Numbered from the stretch's first letter, positions 35,721-44,050 are shown. The stretch: DNA of 64,000 nucleotides from an uncultured delta proteobacterium (GCA_903869265.1 CAIPYE010000015.1:434001-498000), one strand, 5' to 3'. A program made the numbers and translations. Notes: generated from the sequence alone by a model not told the origin.

Positions 35721-36971
35721 TTAATCCTTTGCATGACACTTGTTGCAAAGGCCACGCTGATAGGTGGCAAAGTTGGTTGCCGGCCTGTCATAGTAGGCAG
35801 CGATCCAATCTGCTTCGGTACGTCCCATCGTATTACCACTCGCCAAATAAGCGCCGTTCGTTACGATGAACTCATACTCGTTGTTCCAACGCAGCATGTC
35901 CGGGAAACCAGAGGCATGGGCGCGATGACAGGAGAGACACATGACCTGGTCGGAAGAAGCAGGTCCGGCGGAAGTAGGCAAGGTATTGCTGGCATTTGCT
36001 TTCAGGCTGGCGAAATCACTTGCGGACGAGCCCTGGGCAAACGGAACCAGAGAGAGGTAGGCACTTGCCGAAGTACCGGTCAAGTCGCCGGACTTAACAT
36101 AGGAATTATACAGCCCGGAAATGGTTGAACCGAGGTTCTGGTCAACCGGATGCACCAATTTGCCGCTGGCGGTGTGCATGTCAGCATGACAGCTGGTACA
36201 CCACTGAGCCCAGGTGGCAGAGCCATTGGTAGACTTTGCCCCGTATGCAACGCGGACCTGATTGGTTGCCTCGGTCTGGTTGTAGGTGGAAGGAGCAACG
36301 GCAGCGGGAGAACCGGCAAAAAGGTTCGATCCCGTTGAGTTGGTATAGCCAGCGCCCGGCAGCAGGCGAAACGCACCAACGGCCTGTCCGGCTGCGGGAA
36401 CCACGCTGGTGGCATAAGAACCATTGCCGATGATGGGCGCGCCGGTGGTGACAATGGCGCCGGTGGAATCCCTTCTGAACTTGCCATGGGGATCATGACA
36501 GCTGTTACACTGCAGGTTTGCAGCCACGAAGGAGCCGCCAGGGGATAGAGTATTTGTTGCATCGGCAACATAACCCTTGTCAACGGCAACGATGTTATGG
36601 CCATGCCGCTCACCAGGCTCTGTATTGGCTGTTCCGCGAACTGTCCAGTTATAGGTCTTCTTCAGCCAGCCAAAGTCGCCGCCCGGGGTTCTTTGCAGGG
36701 GGGCATTACTTGCCATATCAGCATCGGCGGTGCTGATGTGGTAGCCGGACGGACCGGTATCGCCGGCATGCTCATGACAGCTCAGACAGGTTGAGCTCTG
36801 ATCGGTTCCCACCAGCAGGAATTTCCCGCCCGGTTTCGAGGTATGCATGCTATGACAGCCGGCACATTCTGCAACACCACCGCTGTGGAATGCCATGGCG
36901 GAACCAGCCAGGCCGAGGGTTAAAAGCCCGGCCCCTGCTACTACCAAATTCAATTTATAAGTCTTCTTCAT
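35721..36971 (-). CDS. Hexaheme OmcS-type extracellular cytochrome
   Basis: This is a close relative of Geobacter OmcS, which polymerises into conductive extracellular filaments. The shared pattern runs the whole length: signal peptide cut before FHSGGVAECAGCHSMH; six CXXCH motifs (CAGCH 36-40, CLSCH 62-66, CNSCH, CTSCH, CLSCH, CNKCH); GDTGPSGYHIS; TPGGDFGWLKKTYNW; GERHGHNIVA; CHDPHGKFRR; YNQTEATNQVRVAYG; CHRAHASGF; and the C-terminus YQRGLCNKCHAKD. The 416-residue precursor is close to OmcS in size. The ATG at 36971 follows GGAGG by 9 bases; a further in-frame ATG (36980) lies within the ribosome site. A GEMM riboswitch precedes it. Confidence 0.93.
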   Translation of the reverse strand: MKKTYKLNLVVAGAGLLTLGLAGSAMAFHSGGVAECAGCHSMHTSKPGGKFLLVGTDQSSTCLSCHEHAGDTGPSGYHISTADADMASNAPLQRTPGGDFGWLKKTYNWTVRGTANTEPGERHGHNIVAVDKGYVADATNTLSPGGSFVAANLQCNSCHDPHGKFRRDSTGAIVTTGAPIIGNGSYATSVVPAAGQAVGAFRLLPGAGYTNSTGSNLFAGSPAAVAPSTYNQTEATNQVRVAYGAKSTNGSATWAQWCTSCHADMHTASGKLVHPVDQNLGSTISGLYNSYVKSGDLTGTSASAYLSLVPFAQGSSASDFASLKANASNTLPTSAGPASSDQVMCLSCHRAHASGFPDMLRWNNEYEFIVTNGAYLASGNTMGRTEADWIAAYYDRPATNFATYQRGLCNKCHAKD

Positions 36972-36977
36972 TGTAAT

Positions 36978-37078
36978 CATCCTCCAATTTTTTGGTCTCC
37001 GGTAGCCCAGCCATCCATTGAAGGATCTGTTGACTTTGTGTCCCCACCTTACGATGGGTTTACCTTTTTCGGAGGATG
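36978..37078 (-). promoter_or_regulatory. GEMM-I cyclic-dinucleotide riboswitch controlling the omcS homologue
   Basis: On the minus strand the aptamer core reads GGTAAACCCATC, GGTGGGGACACAAAGTC and, after a GATCC/GGAT stem, GGCTGGGCTACCGG, matching the GEMM-I consensus (GGNAAACC, GGGACGCAAAGCC, GGTAGC-GGGTTACCG). The outer helix P1 pairs CTCCG (37074-37070) with CGGAG (37001-36997). The same 5' strand CATCCTCC (37078-37071) is perfectly complementary to GGAGGATG (36985-36978), which contains the ribosome site. The two pairings exclude each other, so ligand binding should free the ribosome site (ON switch). Whether it prefers c-di-GMP or cGAMP is not settled by eye. Confidence 0.85.
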
Positions 37079-37136
37079 TTTTGCCGGTTACCCGGCAGCT
37101 TCTTTTTCACTGCTTCCTCTTCCCTCAGCACTTCCC

Positions 37137-38171
37137 TCAACTTCCGCTTTCCGTCGGCATTCCTCCTTTATTCTGCGACACCTTCCCCAGCGCTTCCCCG
37201 TCTGCGGAAGAATCGTCATAAGTTAATCGAAATACACTGATGCCTCGGCCGCGTCCCTGCGTGACATAGATTCTGTCCTTTTGATCAATGGCCAAATCCT
37301 GGGGAACAATGAGGTTGTCTGGCTTGTCTCCCCGGTAGCCGAACTCCTTGATGAAATTGAAATTCTTGTCAAAAACGATGATGGCGCATTTCAGTTTGTC
37401 GGCCACCAGGTAGTTGCCCCGGCTGTCTTCGACCATGCCGGACACGATGTTGAATCTGCCGGGAGCGCCGCCTGACTTGCCGAAGGTCTTCACGGTGCCG
37501 TCCATGGCCAGGATGTTGGCTGTAAAAAGAACCGGAACGGTGAAGAGCATGTTGCCTTCCTTATCCAAGGTGAATCCGGCCATCTCGAAGTCGCCTTTTT
37601 TATTTACGTCAAGGCCAAGAAGCTCAAAAAGGTCGAATCCCTTGACGAAGCGGCCATCCGCCTCGACAATCACGATCTGCATCGTGTTCTGGCTGGCGAG
37701 ATAGATGCGGCCATCCTGATATGCAATGCTATTCGGGGCAAACCCGGCATACTTCTCGGGCAGATCGGCAAGGGTTATCTCGCCAAAAGGCTCGCCCCGG
37801 TAGTCGCAACGGAGAACCGAGGACTTGCCTTCCCGATAGTGGAGCAGCAAGATTTCGTTATCCGGGCCAGCCGCCACATTGAGCACATGGCCAAGATCCA
37901 TGGAGTCACCGAAACGAAAAATCTCCATGCCGCTATCATTAAAGACTGTGACTTCGTTCTGGTAGACCACAAAGGTTTCGCTTCGCGCCGCATCAACGGC
38001 AAGGCTGGGATAGTTGTAAGGCAGCCGACCGGAAAAATTGGAAAGGCTGTACAGGAAGCTCTCTTGCACCTGCGCTGTACCAGCGGCGAGAAGCGGGGCC
38101 ATTGAGCAAAACAGGGCGACCAGGTTCAGGAGAATAATGGTGCTGTATTTTTTCCCATTGCGCGTTTCCAT
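37137..38171 (-). CDS. Secreted NHL/6-bladed beta-propeller protein
   Basis: After an N-terminal signal (KKYSTIILLNLVALFCSMAP, cut near LLAAG), the protein carries propeller repeats: PSLAVDAARSETFVVYQNEV, DNEILLLHYREGKSSVLRCD, GRIYLASQNTMQIVIVEADG, GNYLVADKLKCAIIVFDKNF and DRIYVTQGRGRGISVFRLTY. No heme motif. It is the first gene of the operon, and an NHL-repeat gene also neighbours omcS in Geobacter. The start was set at ATG 38171 because a sigma-54 promoter at 38185-38200 would place the transcript start about 3 bases before it; no ribosome site is seen. Confidence 0.85.
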   Translation of the reverse strand: METRNGKKYSTIILLNLVALFCSMAPLLAAGTAQVQESFLYSLSNFSGRLPYNYPSLAVDAARSETFVVYQNEVTVFNDSGMEIFRFGDSMDLGHVLNVAAGPDNEILLLHYREGKSSVLRCDYRGEPFGEITLADLPEKYAGFAPNSIAYQDGRIYLASQNTMQIVIVEADGRFVKGFDLFELLGLDVNKKGDFEMAGFTLDKEGNMLFTVPVLFTANILAMDGTVKTFGKSGGAPGRFNIVSGMVEDSRGNYLVADKLKCAIIVFDKNFNFIKEFGYRGDKPDNLIVPQDLAIDQKDRIYVTQGRGRGISVFRLTYDDSSADGEALGKVSQNKGGMPTESGS

Positions 38172-38184
38172 GACTAGTCCATTA

Positions 38185-38200
38185 AGCAAGCACCGTGCCA
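38185..38200 (-). promoter_or_regulatory. Predicted sigma-54 (-24/-12) promoter of the operon
   Basis: On the minus strand TGGCACGGTGCTTGCT matches the consensus TGGCACG-N4-TTGCW at every fixed position. It would start transcription a few bases before ATG 38171, giving an almost leaderless message for the first propeller gene. Two sigma-54 activator genes are in the window (18212 and the frameshifted 39662). Confidence 0.7.
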
Positions 38201-38416
38201 ACAGGGATATAGAATGAAAAACACAAACAATATCAGATGAATACAGAGATCCTCCCCCAAAAAAAATAGGCCTGCGGAGGGAGAGTTGGGGATTTCACCA
38301 GATGAAGATATGGGGATTTAACCGACAGCCAAAAACCTGCCGGAAATACACCAAGGGATTACAGGGCGGAGAGGAAAAAGGCTTGCGGGGGGACCACAAG
38401 GGAATCACCCGTGGAT

Positions 38417-38432
38417 TGGCACCGTTGCTGCA
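38417..38432 (+). promoter_or_regulatory. Possible sigma-54 promoter toward the REC-PilZ gene
   Basis: TGGCAC, then CTGCA with correct -24/-12 spacing (one mismatch in TTGCA). It lies about 230 bases upstream of the response-regulator gene. The match is weaker than that at 38185. Confidence 0.35.
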
Positions 38433-38574
38433 CGACACACCATTCCAACAGAGGAAAAACCGCGTTATTCCTGCAGCCGCAGATTTGCTGGCACATGAAT
38501 TGCTGATGAACTCGCAAAAAGGGAAAAAGGTCAGGGGTTCGCAACGAAAAATTAACGAGTTACGAACGAATACC

Positions 38575-38606
38575 CGTTGTAATCGCGTTTTTTGCGATTT
38601 CAACAA
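38575..38606 (+). repeat. Imperfect palindromic repeat, copy A
   Basis: CGTTGTAATCGCG, a T-rich spacer, then TGCGATTTCAACAA. Almost the same 32-33 bases occur on the minus strand at 55461-55493. Both copies lie within 100 bases upstream of a gene and point toward it (REC-PilZ here, rng there). Confidence 0.55.
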
Positions 38607-38663
38607 TTGCTGTACCCAGCATGGGGATGATTTGCAAAAAGACTCTACCGGTTGAGAGAATGC

Positions 38664-39353
38664 ATGAATAAAAGGGTACTGGTAATCGACGATGACCATC
38701 TTATTCTGTATGGTCTGCGCAAAGCTCTGCACCAGGAAGCCGTTGAGGTGACAACCGCCTCCTCGGGTGAACTTGCCCTGGAGGAAATCAGCCTCTGCGC
38801 CTATGATCTCTGCCTGCTGGACATCCATCTTGGGGATTACAACGGCCTGGAGCTGATGAAAATCATCACCCGTGCCTGCCCGCATACCAAGGTGATCATC
38901 ATGACCGCCAGCTACATGGGGGATGATGAGTTGAGCGCCAACATAAAACAGGCCGCCCAAAACGGAGCCTACCACTTCATCACCAAGCCCTTTGATCTGG
39001 ACGAAACCAAGGACATTATCCACCAGGCGCTGCATGACAGGAATTTTCACACCGGCATCCGCTTCACCGACAACGCCTTTGTGAAAAAAACCAGAAAATT
39101 CAGCCGCAGAACCCACGCCCAGCAACTGGATATCTCCATGACCATCCTTGGGGAGGGCGAGACACAGCGCTGGCTTGCCGGCGCCCGATCAGTAGATATT
39201 TCCGCCGGCGGTATAGGGGTGGTGAGCAGATACCCCCTGCGGGTTTCGCAGATCATCCACTTCAGAGCCGACTTGGCAGAGAAAACCGGCATCGTGGTCT
39301 GGAGCACCATGCAGGAGGACAGCACCTGCCGGGCCGGGGTGCGCTTCGCCTGA
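38664..39353 (+). CDS. Response regulator: receiver plus PilZ domain
   Basis: Residues 1-120 are a CheY-like receiver (RVLVIDDDHLILYGLRKALH, phosphoacceptor Asp in LCLLDIHLGD, the Thr/Ser site in IIMTASY and the conserved Lys in FITKPFDLDET). Residues about 140-229 are PilZ-like (ARSVDISAGGIGVVSRYPLR, then RAGVRFA), with an imperfect RxxxR (RRTHA). It could couple phosphorylation to c-di-GMP binding. The ATG at 38664 has GAGAG before it; an earlier in-frame start at 38652 is possible. No kinase is adjacent on this strand; the one at 41066 is convergent. Confidence 0.87.
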   Translation: MNKRVLVIDDDHLILYGLRKALHQEAVEVTTASSGELALEEISLCAYDLCLLDIHLGDYNGLELMKIITRACPHTKVIIMTASYMGDDELSANIKQAAQNGAYHFITKPFDLDETKDIIHQALHDRNFHTGIRFTDNAFVKKTRKFSRRTHAQQLDISMTILGEGETQRWLAGARSVDISAGGIGVVSRYPLRVSQIIHFRADLAEKTGIVVWSTMQEDSTCRAGVRFA

Positions 39354-39661
39354 TTGCCTTTGTTATTTGCTCCGGGGGTTAAACATTAAAAGGATTCTTG
39401 CGGCTGAAGCCGCTCCTACAGGTTGGAGAGCGAGGGTGTTGCAGAATCAACTTCAGCCGCGAGAACTATCATCTGCTTTGCATAGTTAACAGCGGGAGAG
39501 CAATATGATAGGGGTAAATCCAGGAGTGTGGCACCGACTAAAGCGTTTGAGAGCGGGTTATTTAATGTCAGGGCAACACTTTTAAGTCTTTTTTCCGTTC
39601 CGACTGAGCCTGTCGCAGCACAATCCCGTTTTTGTGCTGCATTGATTGCCGGCCAAAACGA
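39354..39661 (+). other. 308-base convergent gap with a REP-like element
   Basis: This lies between the REC-PilZ stop and the end of the frameshifted regulator gene. Apart from the inverted repeat at 39397-39463 nothing is recognised. Confidence 0.45.
39397..39463. repeat. REP-like inverted repeat
   Basis: CTTGCGGCTGAAG (39397-39409) and CTTCAGCCGCGAG (39451-39463) are inverted copies, and the first is followed by CCGCTCCTACAG, wording typical of bacterial REP elements. It could act as a bidirectional terminator or RNA-stability element between convergent genes. Confidence 0.55.
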
Positions 39662-41069
39662 TCATCGCTCGAGATCGAACTTCTTTACCTGGTAGCGAAG
39701 CGTATCATAGGATACGTTCAGCAACTTTGCCGCCTTGGTTTTATTGTAATTTGCTCGCACCAGAGCCTGCTGGACCAGATCTTTTTCCACTGCGTCAAGA
39801 GAGATGCCTTTCTCCGGCAGAACAATCCACAGCGAGTTCCTCCTTTCCTCCATGGCCACAGCCTGGCCAACCATCTCCATAGGCAGATGCGTCGTGGTTA
39901 CACAATCCCCGGTTTCCAAAACAACGCAGCGCTCTATGACATTGCGCAACTCCCGGATATTACCCGGCCAGCGATACGCAGCAAATGCATTTTCCACCTC
40001 CGGAGAAAAACGCTTAAGGTCCTTCTTGGTATATTTCAGCGCAAAGAAATTGAGAAAATGCTGGGCCAGCAAGGGAATATCCTCAGGCCTCTCGCGCAGA
40101 GGAGGAATGTGCACGGCAAAGGTGTTCAGCCGGTAAAAAAGATCCTCGCGAAATTCACCCGCAGCCACAGCCTTTTTGATGTCCTTGTTTGTCGCGACAA
40201 TAACCGCGACATCAAAATCAAGATCAATTTTCCCACCCAGCCTCCGCATCTTTCTCGTTTCCAAAACCCGCAAAAACTTGCTCTGCAAGTCAAAGCGCAT
40301 ATCACCAAATTCATCCAAGAGCAGAGTCCCGCCATCGGCCAGTTCAAACACCCCCTTCTTGTCAGTCTTGGCATCGGTGAAGGCCCCCCCGCACATGACC
40401 GAACAGCTCGTTTTCAATGAGGTTTTCAGGCAAGGCCATACAGTTGATGGCGATAAACGGGGTATATTCGGAGGGGCTATTTCCATAATCTTCATGGCGC
40501 AGATCATGGAAATAACGGGACAACACCTCTTTGCCCGTGCCGGACTCACCGGTGATGAGAAGGATATCGGTTTTGGCCTTGGCAAACATCTCCACCTTGC
40601 GGAGGATGTCCTGCATCGCCGGCGAACTCCCGACAATCTTGTTTTCAAAACAGGACGCCCCGGCTGTCCGCAGGTAATTGACCTCCTCTTTGAGTCGGGA
40701 GTTTTCCAGGATGTTGGCCACGATCATGTGGACTTCATCTATGTTGAAAGGCTTGGTCAGATAATCCGCTGCGCCGAGTTTCATCGCACTGATAGCCGAT
40801 TCGGCGGAATCGTCGCTGGTGAGCATTACCACCGGGGTCGTCAGCTTCTCTCTCTTGATCTCAGCAAGAATATCCAGACCGGTAATGTTTTCATCCAAGT
40901 GGATATCGAGAAGGATAAGATCTGGATGCCAGGCAACAATCTTACGGAAAATATCCTTGGCGCTTGTCTGCACCTGGGTTTCATACCCTTGCTTCTTCAG
41001 CGATCGGGCAATCATCGAAACAATCAGCTCATCATCGTCCACCAGGAAAATCCTGCCACCGCTCTTCAT
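39662..41069 (-). pseudogene. NtrC-family sigma-54 response regulator, frameshifted in a G7 tract
   Basis: Frame one (41069 to about 40385) encodes a receiver (IFLVDDDELIVSMIARSLKK, Asp in LILLDIHLDE, LTKPFNIDEV) and the start of the AAA+ domain (GESGTGKE). Frame two (about 40390 to 39662) continues exactly with GAFTDAKTDKKGVFELADGG, LLLDEFGD, the rest of the AAA+ domain and a Fis-type HTH (NKTKAAKLLNVSYDTLRYQV). The break is a run of seven G (plus-strand C 40384-40390); six would restore ELFGHVRGAFTDA. It may be a mutation, phase variation or sequencing error. The start overlaps the kinase stop. Confidence 0.88.
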
Positions 41070-42913
41070 TGTTTGGAAACCTCATAATGTTGTTCAACCG
41101 GTAAGGTGATCGCAAAAGTGGAACCTTCACCTTTTCTGCTGACGATCTGAATATTCCCGCGATGCTGCTCAATGAGCCGCTTAGTGATCGCAAGACCAAG
41201 GCCATTGCCCTTTGGTTTCGTAGTGTAAAATGGCTGAAACGCCTTCTGGAGGCTCTCATCATCAAAGCCATTGCCGGTATCTTGGATGAAAATCTGGATG
41301 TTCCCGGCCTGGTCCTGACCCGACTTCACGGTAATCGTGCCGGATTCGCAAATAGCCTCTATCCCGTTCAGAAAAAGATTCAGGAAGATCTGCTGGAGCT
41401 GGGATGCGTCCGCAGAAATCTTCGGCAGATCAGGGGACAGCTCAGTGAGGAAGCGAACCTCTTTTTTTATCTCGGAAGAATAATTGGGGCTTTTCAGGAC
41501 GACCTGCGCATTCTTCACGGAGTTCTCCAGCAGCAGGTTGAGATCAACATATCCGAAATGCGGCTTGGGGGGCCGCGCATAGCTGAGAAGATTTTTCAGC
41601 AGGGTTTCTATCCGGTTCACTTCCAGGATGACCCGGAGAAATACCTCTTTGTCTTCCTGGTTCAGAACAAGCTCCTGAGCGAGGATCTCGATGGAGACCT
41701 TGATGCCTGCCAGTGGGTTTTTTATTTCGTGGACAAGTCCGGCCGCCATCTCCCCTACCAAAGCCAGCTGCCTGGCCCGCTGCAACGCCTCATCTGCCTT
41801 GACCCTTTGGCTTATATCACGGTCAAAGGCAAGGACATGCTTGTGCCCATCGTATTCCAGCAGGCCGGCACTGATCTCGACAGGAAAAACCGTGCCGTCC
41901 TTTTTCTGGTGCTTGACAACCTCATTGATCCATTCCCCCCCCAGCATGCGACGGATACGCCCGGAAATCTCGGCCGCAGCGTCAGGATCGTCAAGATCCC
42001 GGATGTGCAAGCCCACCAACTCATCACTCGAATAGCCATGCATATCTGCGGCAGCTTTGTTGGCAGAGATGATCTTGCCTGCCTCCTCCCCTTCGGCCTC
42101 CAAGATAAAAATAGCATCACCGGCGCTTTCAAACAGCTTCCGGTAGCGCTGCTGCATGGACTCAACACGCCGACATTGTTCCTTGAGGGATACCCCCATA
42201 TTGTTAAAGTCTTCCGCAAGATAACGGAACTCGTCGTCCATTTTTGCACTGATGCGGTATTCCAGGTCTCCTTCCCGTATTTTACTAAAAGCCCTGGAGA
42301 GGATGTCGGCCCCTTTGCTAAAGCGGATGAAAACAAAGCCAGCCACCAAGAGAACAACCGCTGGACCAACAGTCACAAGCACAATAAGAAGAAGTCTAGT
42401 GAAGGCTATTGCTTGTTGGGTCTGCTCGGTTTTTTCAGTAATTTTTTTATCGGTACCAAGGAAGATCTCGCCGATAATGAGCTGCAGCTCTTCTCCGGTC
42501 CCAAAGGCGTTATCTTTTGCCTCGAAAAACCGCTTGGTATTGGCCCTAAGGGTATAGATCCTACTCAATTTTCCTTGATACGCTTCAACTAAGGAACGCA
42601 GGCCGACGATTTCAGCGGCAATGGGCTCGGGATGATGACAACGGGAGCAGGTGTCAATCGTCACAGCTATCGTCTCTCCATGCTGAACAAAGGTATCGAA
42701 ACTTGCAGCGTGGGGTGAATCCTTGAGCAACAGATCTGTCTGTATTTCTTTGATCTGATTCAGCAGCATCTTTTGTTTTGACTGCATCTCCTGGAGAGAA
42801 ATGATGTACTGGAGTTTGGCGACAACCCGACTCATTACTTCGGTAATGTTTAGACCACCAAAGATGAAGCAGAGGGCGAGAATGACAAATCCAATGAATA
42901 CTTTTAGTTTCAT
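41066..42913 (-). CDS. Membrane sensor histidine kinase with periplasmic heme motif
   Basis: Order: membrane segment 1 (residues 4-24), a periplasmic helical domain with CSRCHHPEP (CXXCH at 89-93) predicted to bind c-type heme, membrane segment 2 (about 172-196), HAMP (RAFSKIREGDLEYRISAKMD), a PAS domain (YRKLFESAGDAIFILEAEGE), HisKA with LVHEIKNPLAGIKVSIEIL, and HATPase (LNLFLNGIEAI, DTGNGFDDE, KGNGLGLAI). It likely senses redox or a heme ligand such as a gas. The ATGA overlap at 41066-41069 couples it to the response regulator, its probable partner. Confidence 0.92.
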   Translation of the reverse strand: MKLKVFIGFVILALCFIFGGLNITEVMSRVVAKLQYIISLQEMQSKQKMLLNQIKEIQTDLLLKDSPHAASFDTFVQHGETIAVTIDTCSRCHHPEPIAAEIVGLRSLVEAYQGKLSRIYTLRANTKRFFEAKDNAFGTGEELQLIIGEIFLGTDKKITEKTEQTQQAIAFTRLLLIVLVTVGPAVVLLVAGFVFIRFSKGADILSRAFSKIREGDLEYRISAKMDDEFRYLAEDFNNMGVSLKEQCRRVESMQQRYRKLFESAGDAIFILEAEGEEAGKIISANKAAADMHGYSSDELVGLHIRDLDDPDAAAEISGRIRRMLGGEWINEVVKHQKKDGTVFPVEISAGLLEYDGHKHVLAFDRDISQRVKADEALQRARQLALVGEMAAGLVHEIKNPLAGIKVSIEILAQELVLNQEDKEVFLRVILEVNRIETLLKNLLSYARPPKPHFGYVDLNLLLENSVKNAQVVLKSPNYSSEIKKEVRFLTELSPDLPKISADASQLQQIFLNLFLNGIEAICESGTITVKSGQDQAGNIQIFIQDTGNGFDDESLQKAFQPFYTTKPKGNGLGLAITKRLIEQHRGNIQIVSRKGEGSTFAITLPVEQHYEVSKQ

Positions 42914-43018
42914 GCCTGCCTGTAAATCAGAAGAAAAGAGCAGATCTTGAGCAGATGAATACCCTTAATTACGGAAAATTTTGCCATTTCCATGACGTGG
43001 TCAGCAGACGATTAAGGC

Positions 43019-43972
43019 TCAGTTGTTGAGATCCTCGTAGTTGTCCAAGTTCAAGCCGATATGCTGGGCATAATCCAATACAACATTATAATCCGCTGTC
43101 GTTGTTTCAATGAAACGGGCAGCCCCGAAGTGAGCAAGCACCACCTTTCCCTCTGGATCCTGATCCATGACGAGAAGGGTTTTTTTCAGCTGGAGCACAA
43201 GGCGTTCGTCAAGACCAGGCCGCACCGCAAGGGTGTTTTCTGGCACCGGCACCGAGGCGCCTAAAATCTCCAGATCATTGAGAATCCGGCTGTCCTGGCC
43301 AGCAAGCTTGTAAAAAACCGTATTTTTTGCGCTACCCATGTCCGCCTTTCTATCCAGAACATCGTAGATGGCATCTTTATGGGTGCCAGCAAAATAGGTC
43401 TCGGCAAACCAGTGCTGATAATCCGTTATGCCCCATTCCTTGAAAAAATGGAGCGGTAGCAACCAGCCTGCGGTGGTCGCCTTGTCCACAAAGGCGAAAC
43501 GTTTACCCTTCATGTCCGCGGCACTCTTGATGTGCGAGTCTTTCCTGACAAACACCATGCCGTAATAGGTCGAGGTGCCTTCTCTGTCCTCCGGTCTCAC
43601 CAGGGGAGTAACCCCCAGTTTCTTTATGGCTAGGGCGCCGGTAAAACTGCCGAAAAAGGCTCCGTCCAAGCCTTCCGAAACGAAATTGTCTATAATATTG
43701 CCGTAGTGGGGAAGAACCTTCAATTCGATTGCAACCCCCATCTTGCTTTCCAGATATTTTGCCAGAGGCTCATACCTCTTTTTTTGGGCAAATATATCGA
43801 TCTCCGGGATAAGGCCGATGCGTAAAATTTCTTGCCCACCCTTCTGGCCTGCCGACTTCGCCTTCGGTTGTTCGTTGCACCCGATCATTAAGAGAAGGGG
43901 GAGTAAACAGCAGATAAACTTCAGGATATGCTTTTTCGAAATTGTTATACCCAATGGTTTTGTCCTCACCAT
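43019..43972 (-). CDS. PhnD-like periplasmic binding lipoprotein
   Basis: A type 2 periplasmic binding protein of the phosphate/phosphonate (PhnD) family. HILKFICCLLPLLLMIGC is a lipoprotein signal, followed by LRIGLIPEIDIFAQKKRYEP, VLPHYGNIIDNFVSEGLDGA, FFGSFTGALAIKKLGVTPLV and AFVDKATTAGWLLP. No ABC permease or ATPase gene is near. It is followed by a histidine kinase gene, so it may be a sensory ligand-binder for that kinase. The start is ambiguous: GTG 44032 (inside IS-derived sequence), ATG 44008 or ATG 43972; the last has GAGGGG upstream. Confidence 0.82.
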   Translation of the reverse strand: MVRTKPLGITISKKHILKFICCLLPLLLMIGCNEQPKAKSAGQKGGQEILRIGLIPEIDIFAQKKRYEPLAKYLESKMGVAIELKVLPHYGNIIDNFVSEGLDGAFFGSFTGALAIKKLGVTPLVRPEDREGTSTYYGMVFVRKDSHIKSAADMKGKRFAFVDKATTAGWLLPLHFFKEWGITDYQHWFAETYFAGTHKDAIYDVLDRKADMGSAKNTVFYKLAGQDSRILNDLEILGASVPVPENTLAVRPGLDERLVLQLKKTLLVMDQDPEGKVVLAHFGAARFIETTTADYNVVLDYAQHIGLNLDNYEDLNN

Positions 43973-44050
43973 ACGCGGAAATTGGCCCCTCACAACACGC
44001 TCAATCATATCGTTATTTACTGATTCTGCCACAATTTTGTGGAGTAGGGG

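Larger units (their letters stand above)
38202..38663 (+). other. Intergenic region between operon promoter and REC-PilZ gene
   Basis: No gene is supported in 462 bases. It contains a near-consensus sigma-54 site (38417-38432), a palindromic repeat (38575-38606), and a run of A at about 38260-38267 followed by a GC-rich segment. The sequence is purine-rich and has short local repeats of GGGGATTT. Confidence 0.5.

Noticed and set aside
39512-39540. Sigma-54-like TGGCACC near 39530
   Set aside because: The -12 half (AAAGC) does not match TTGC.
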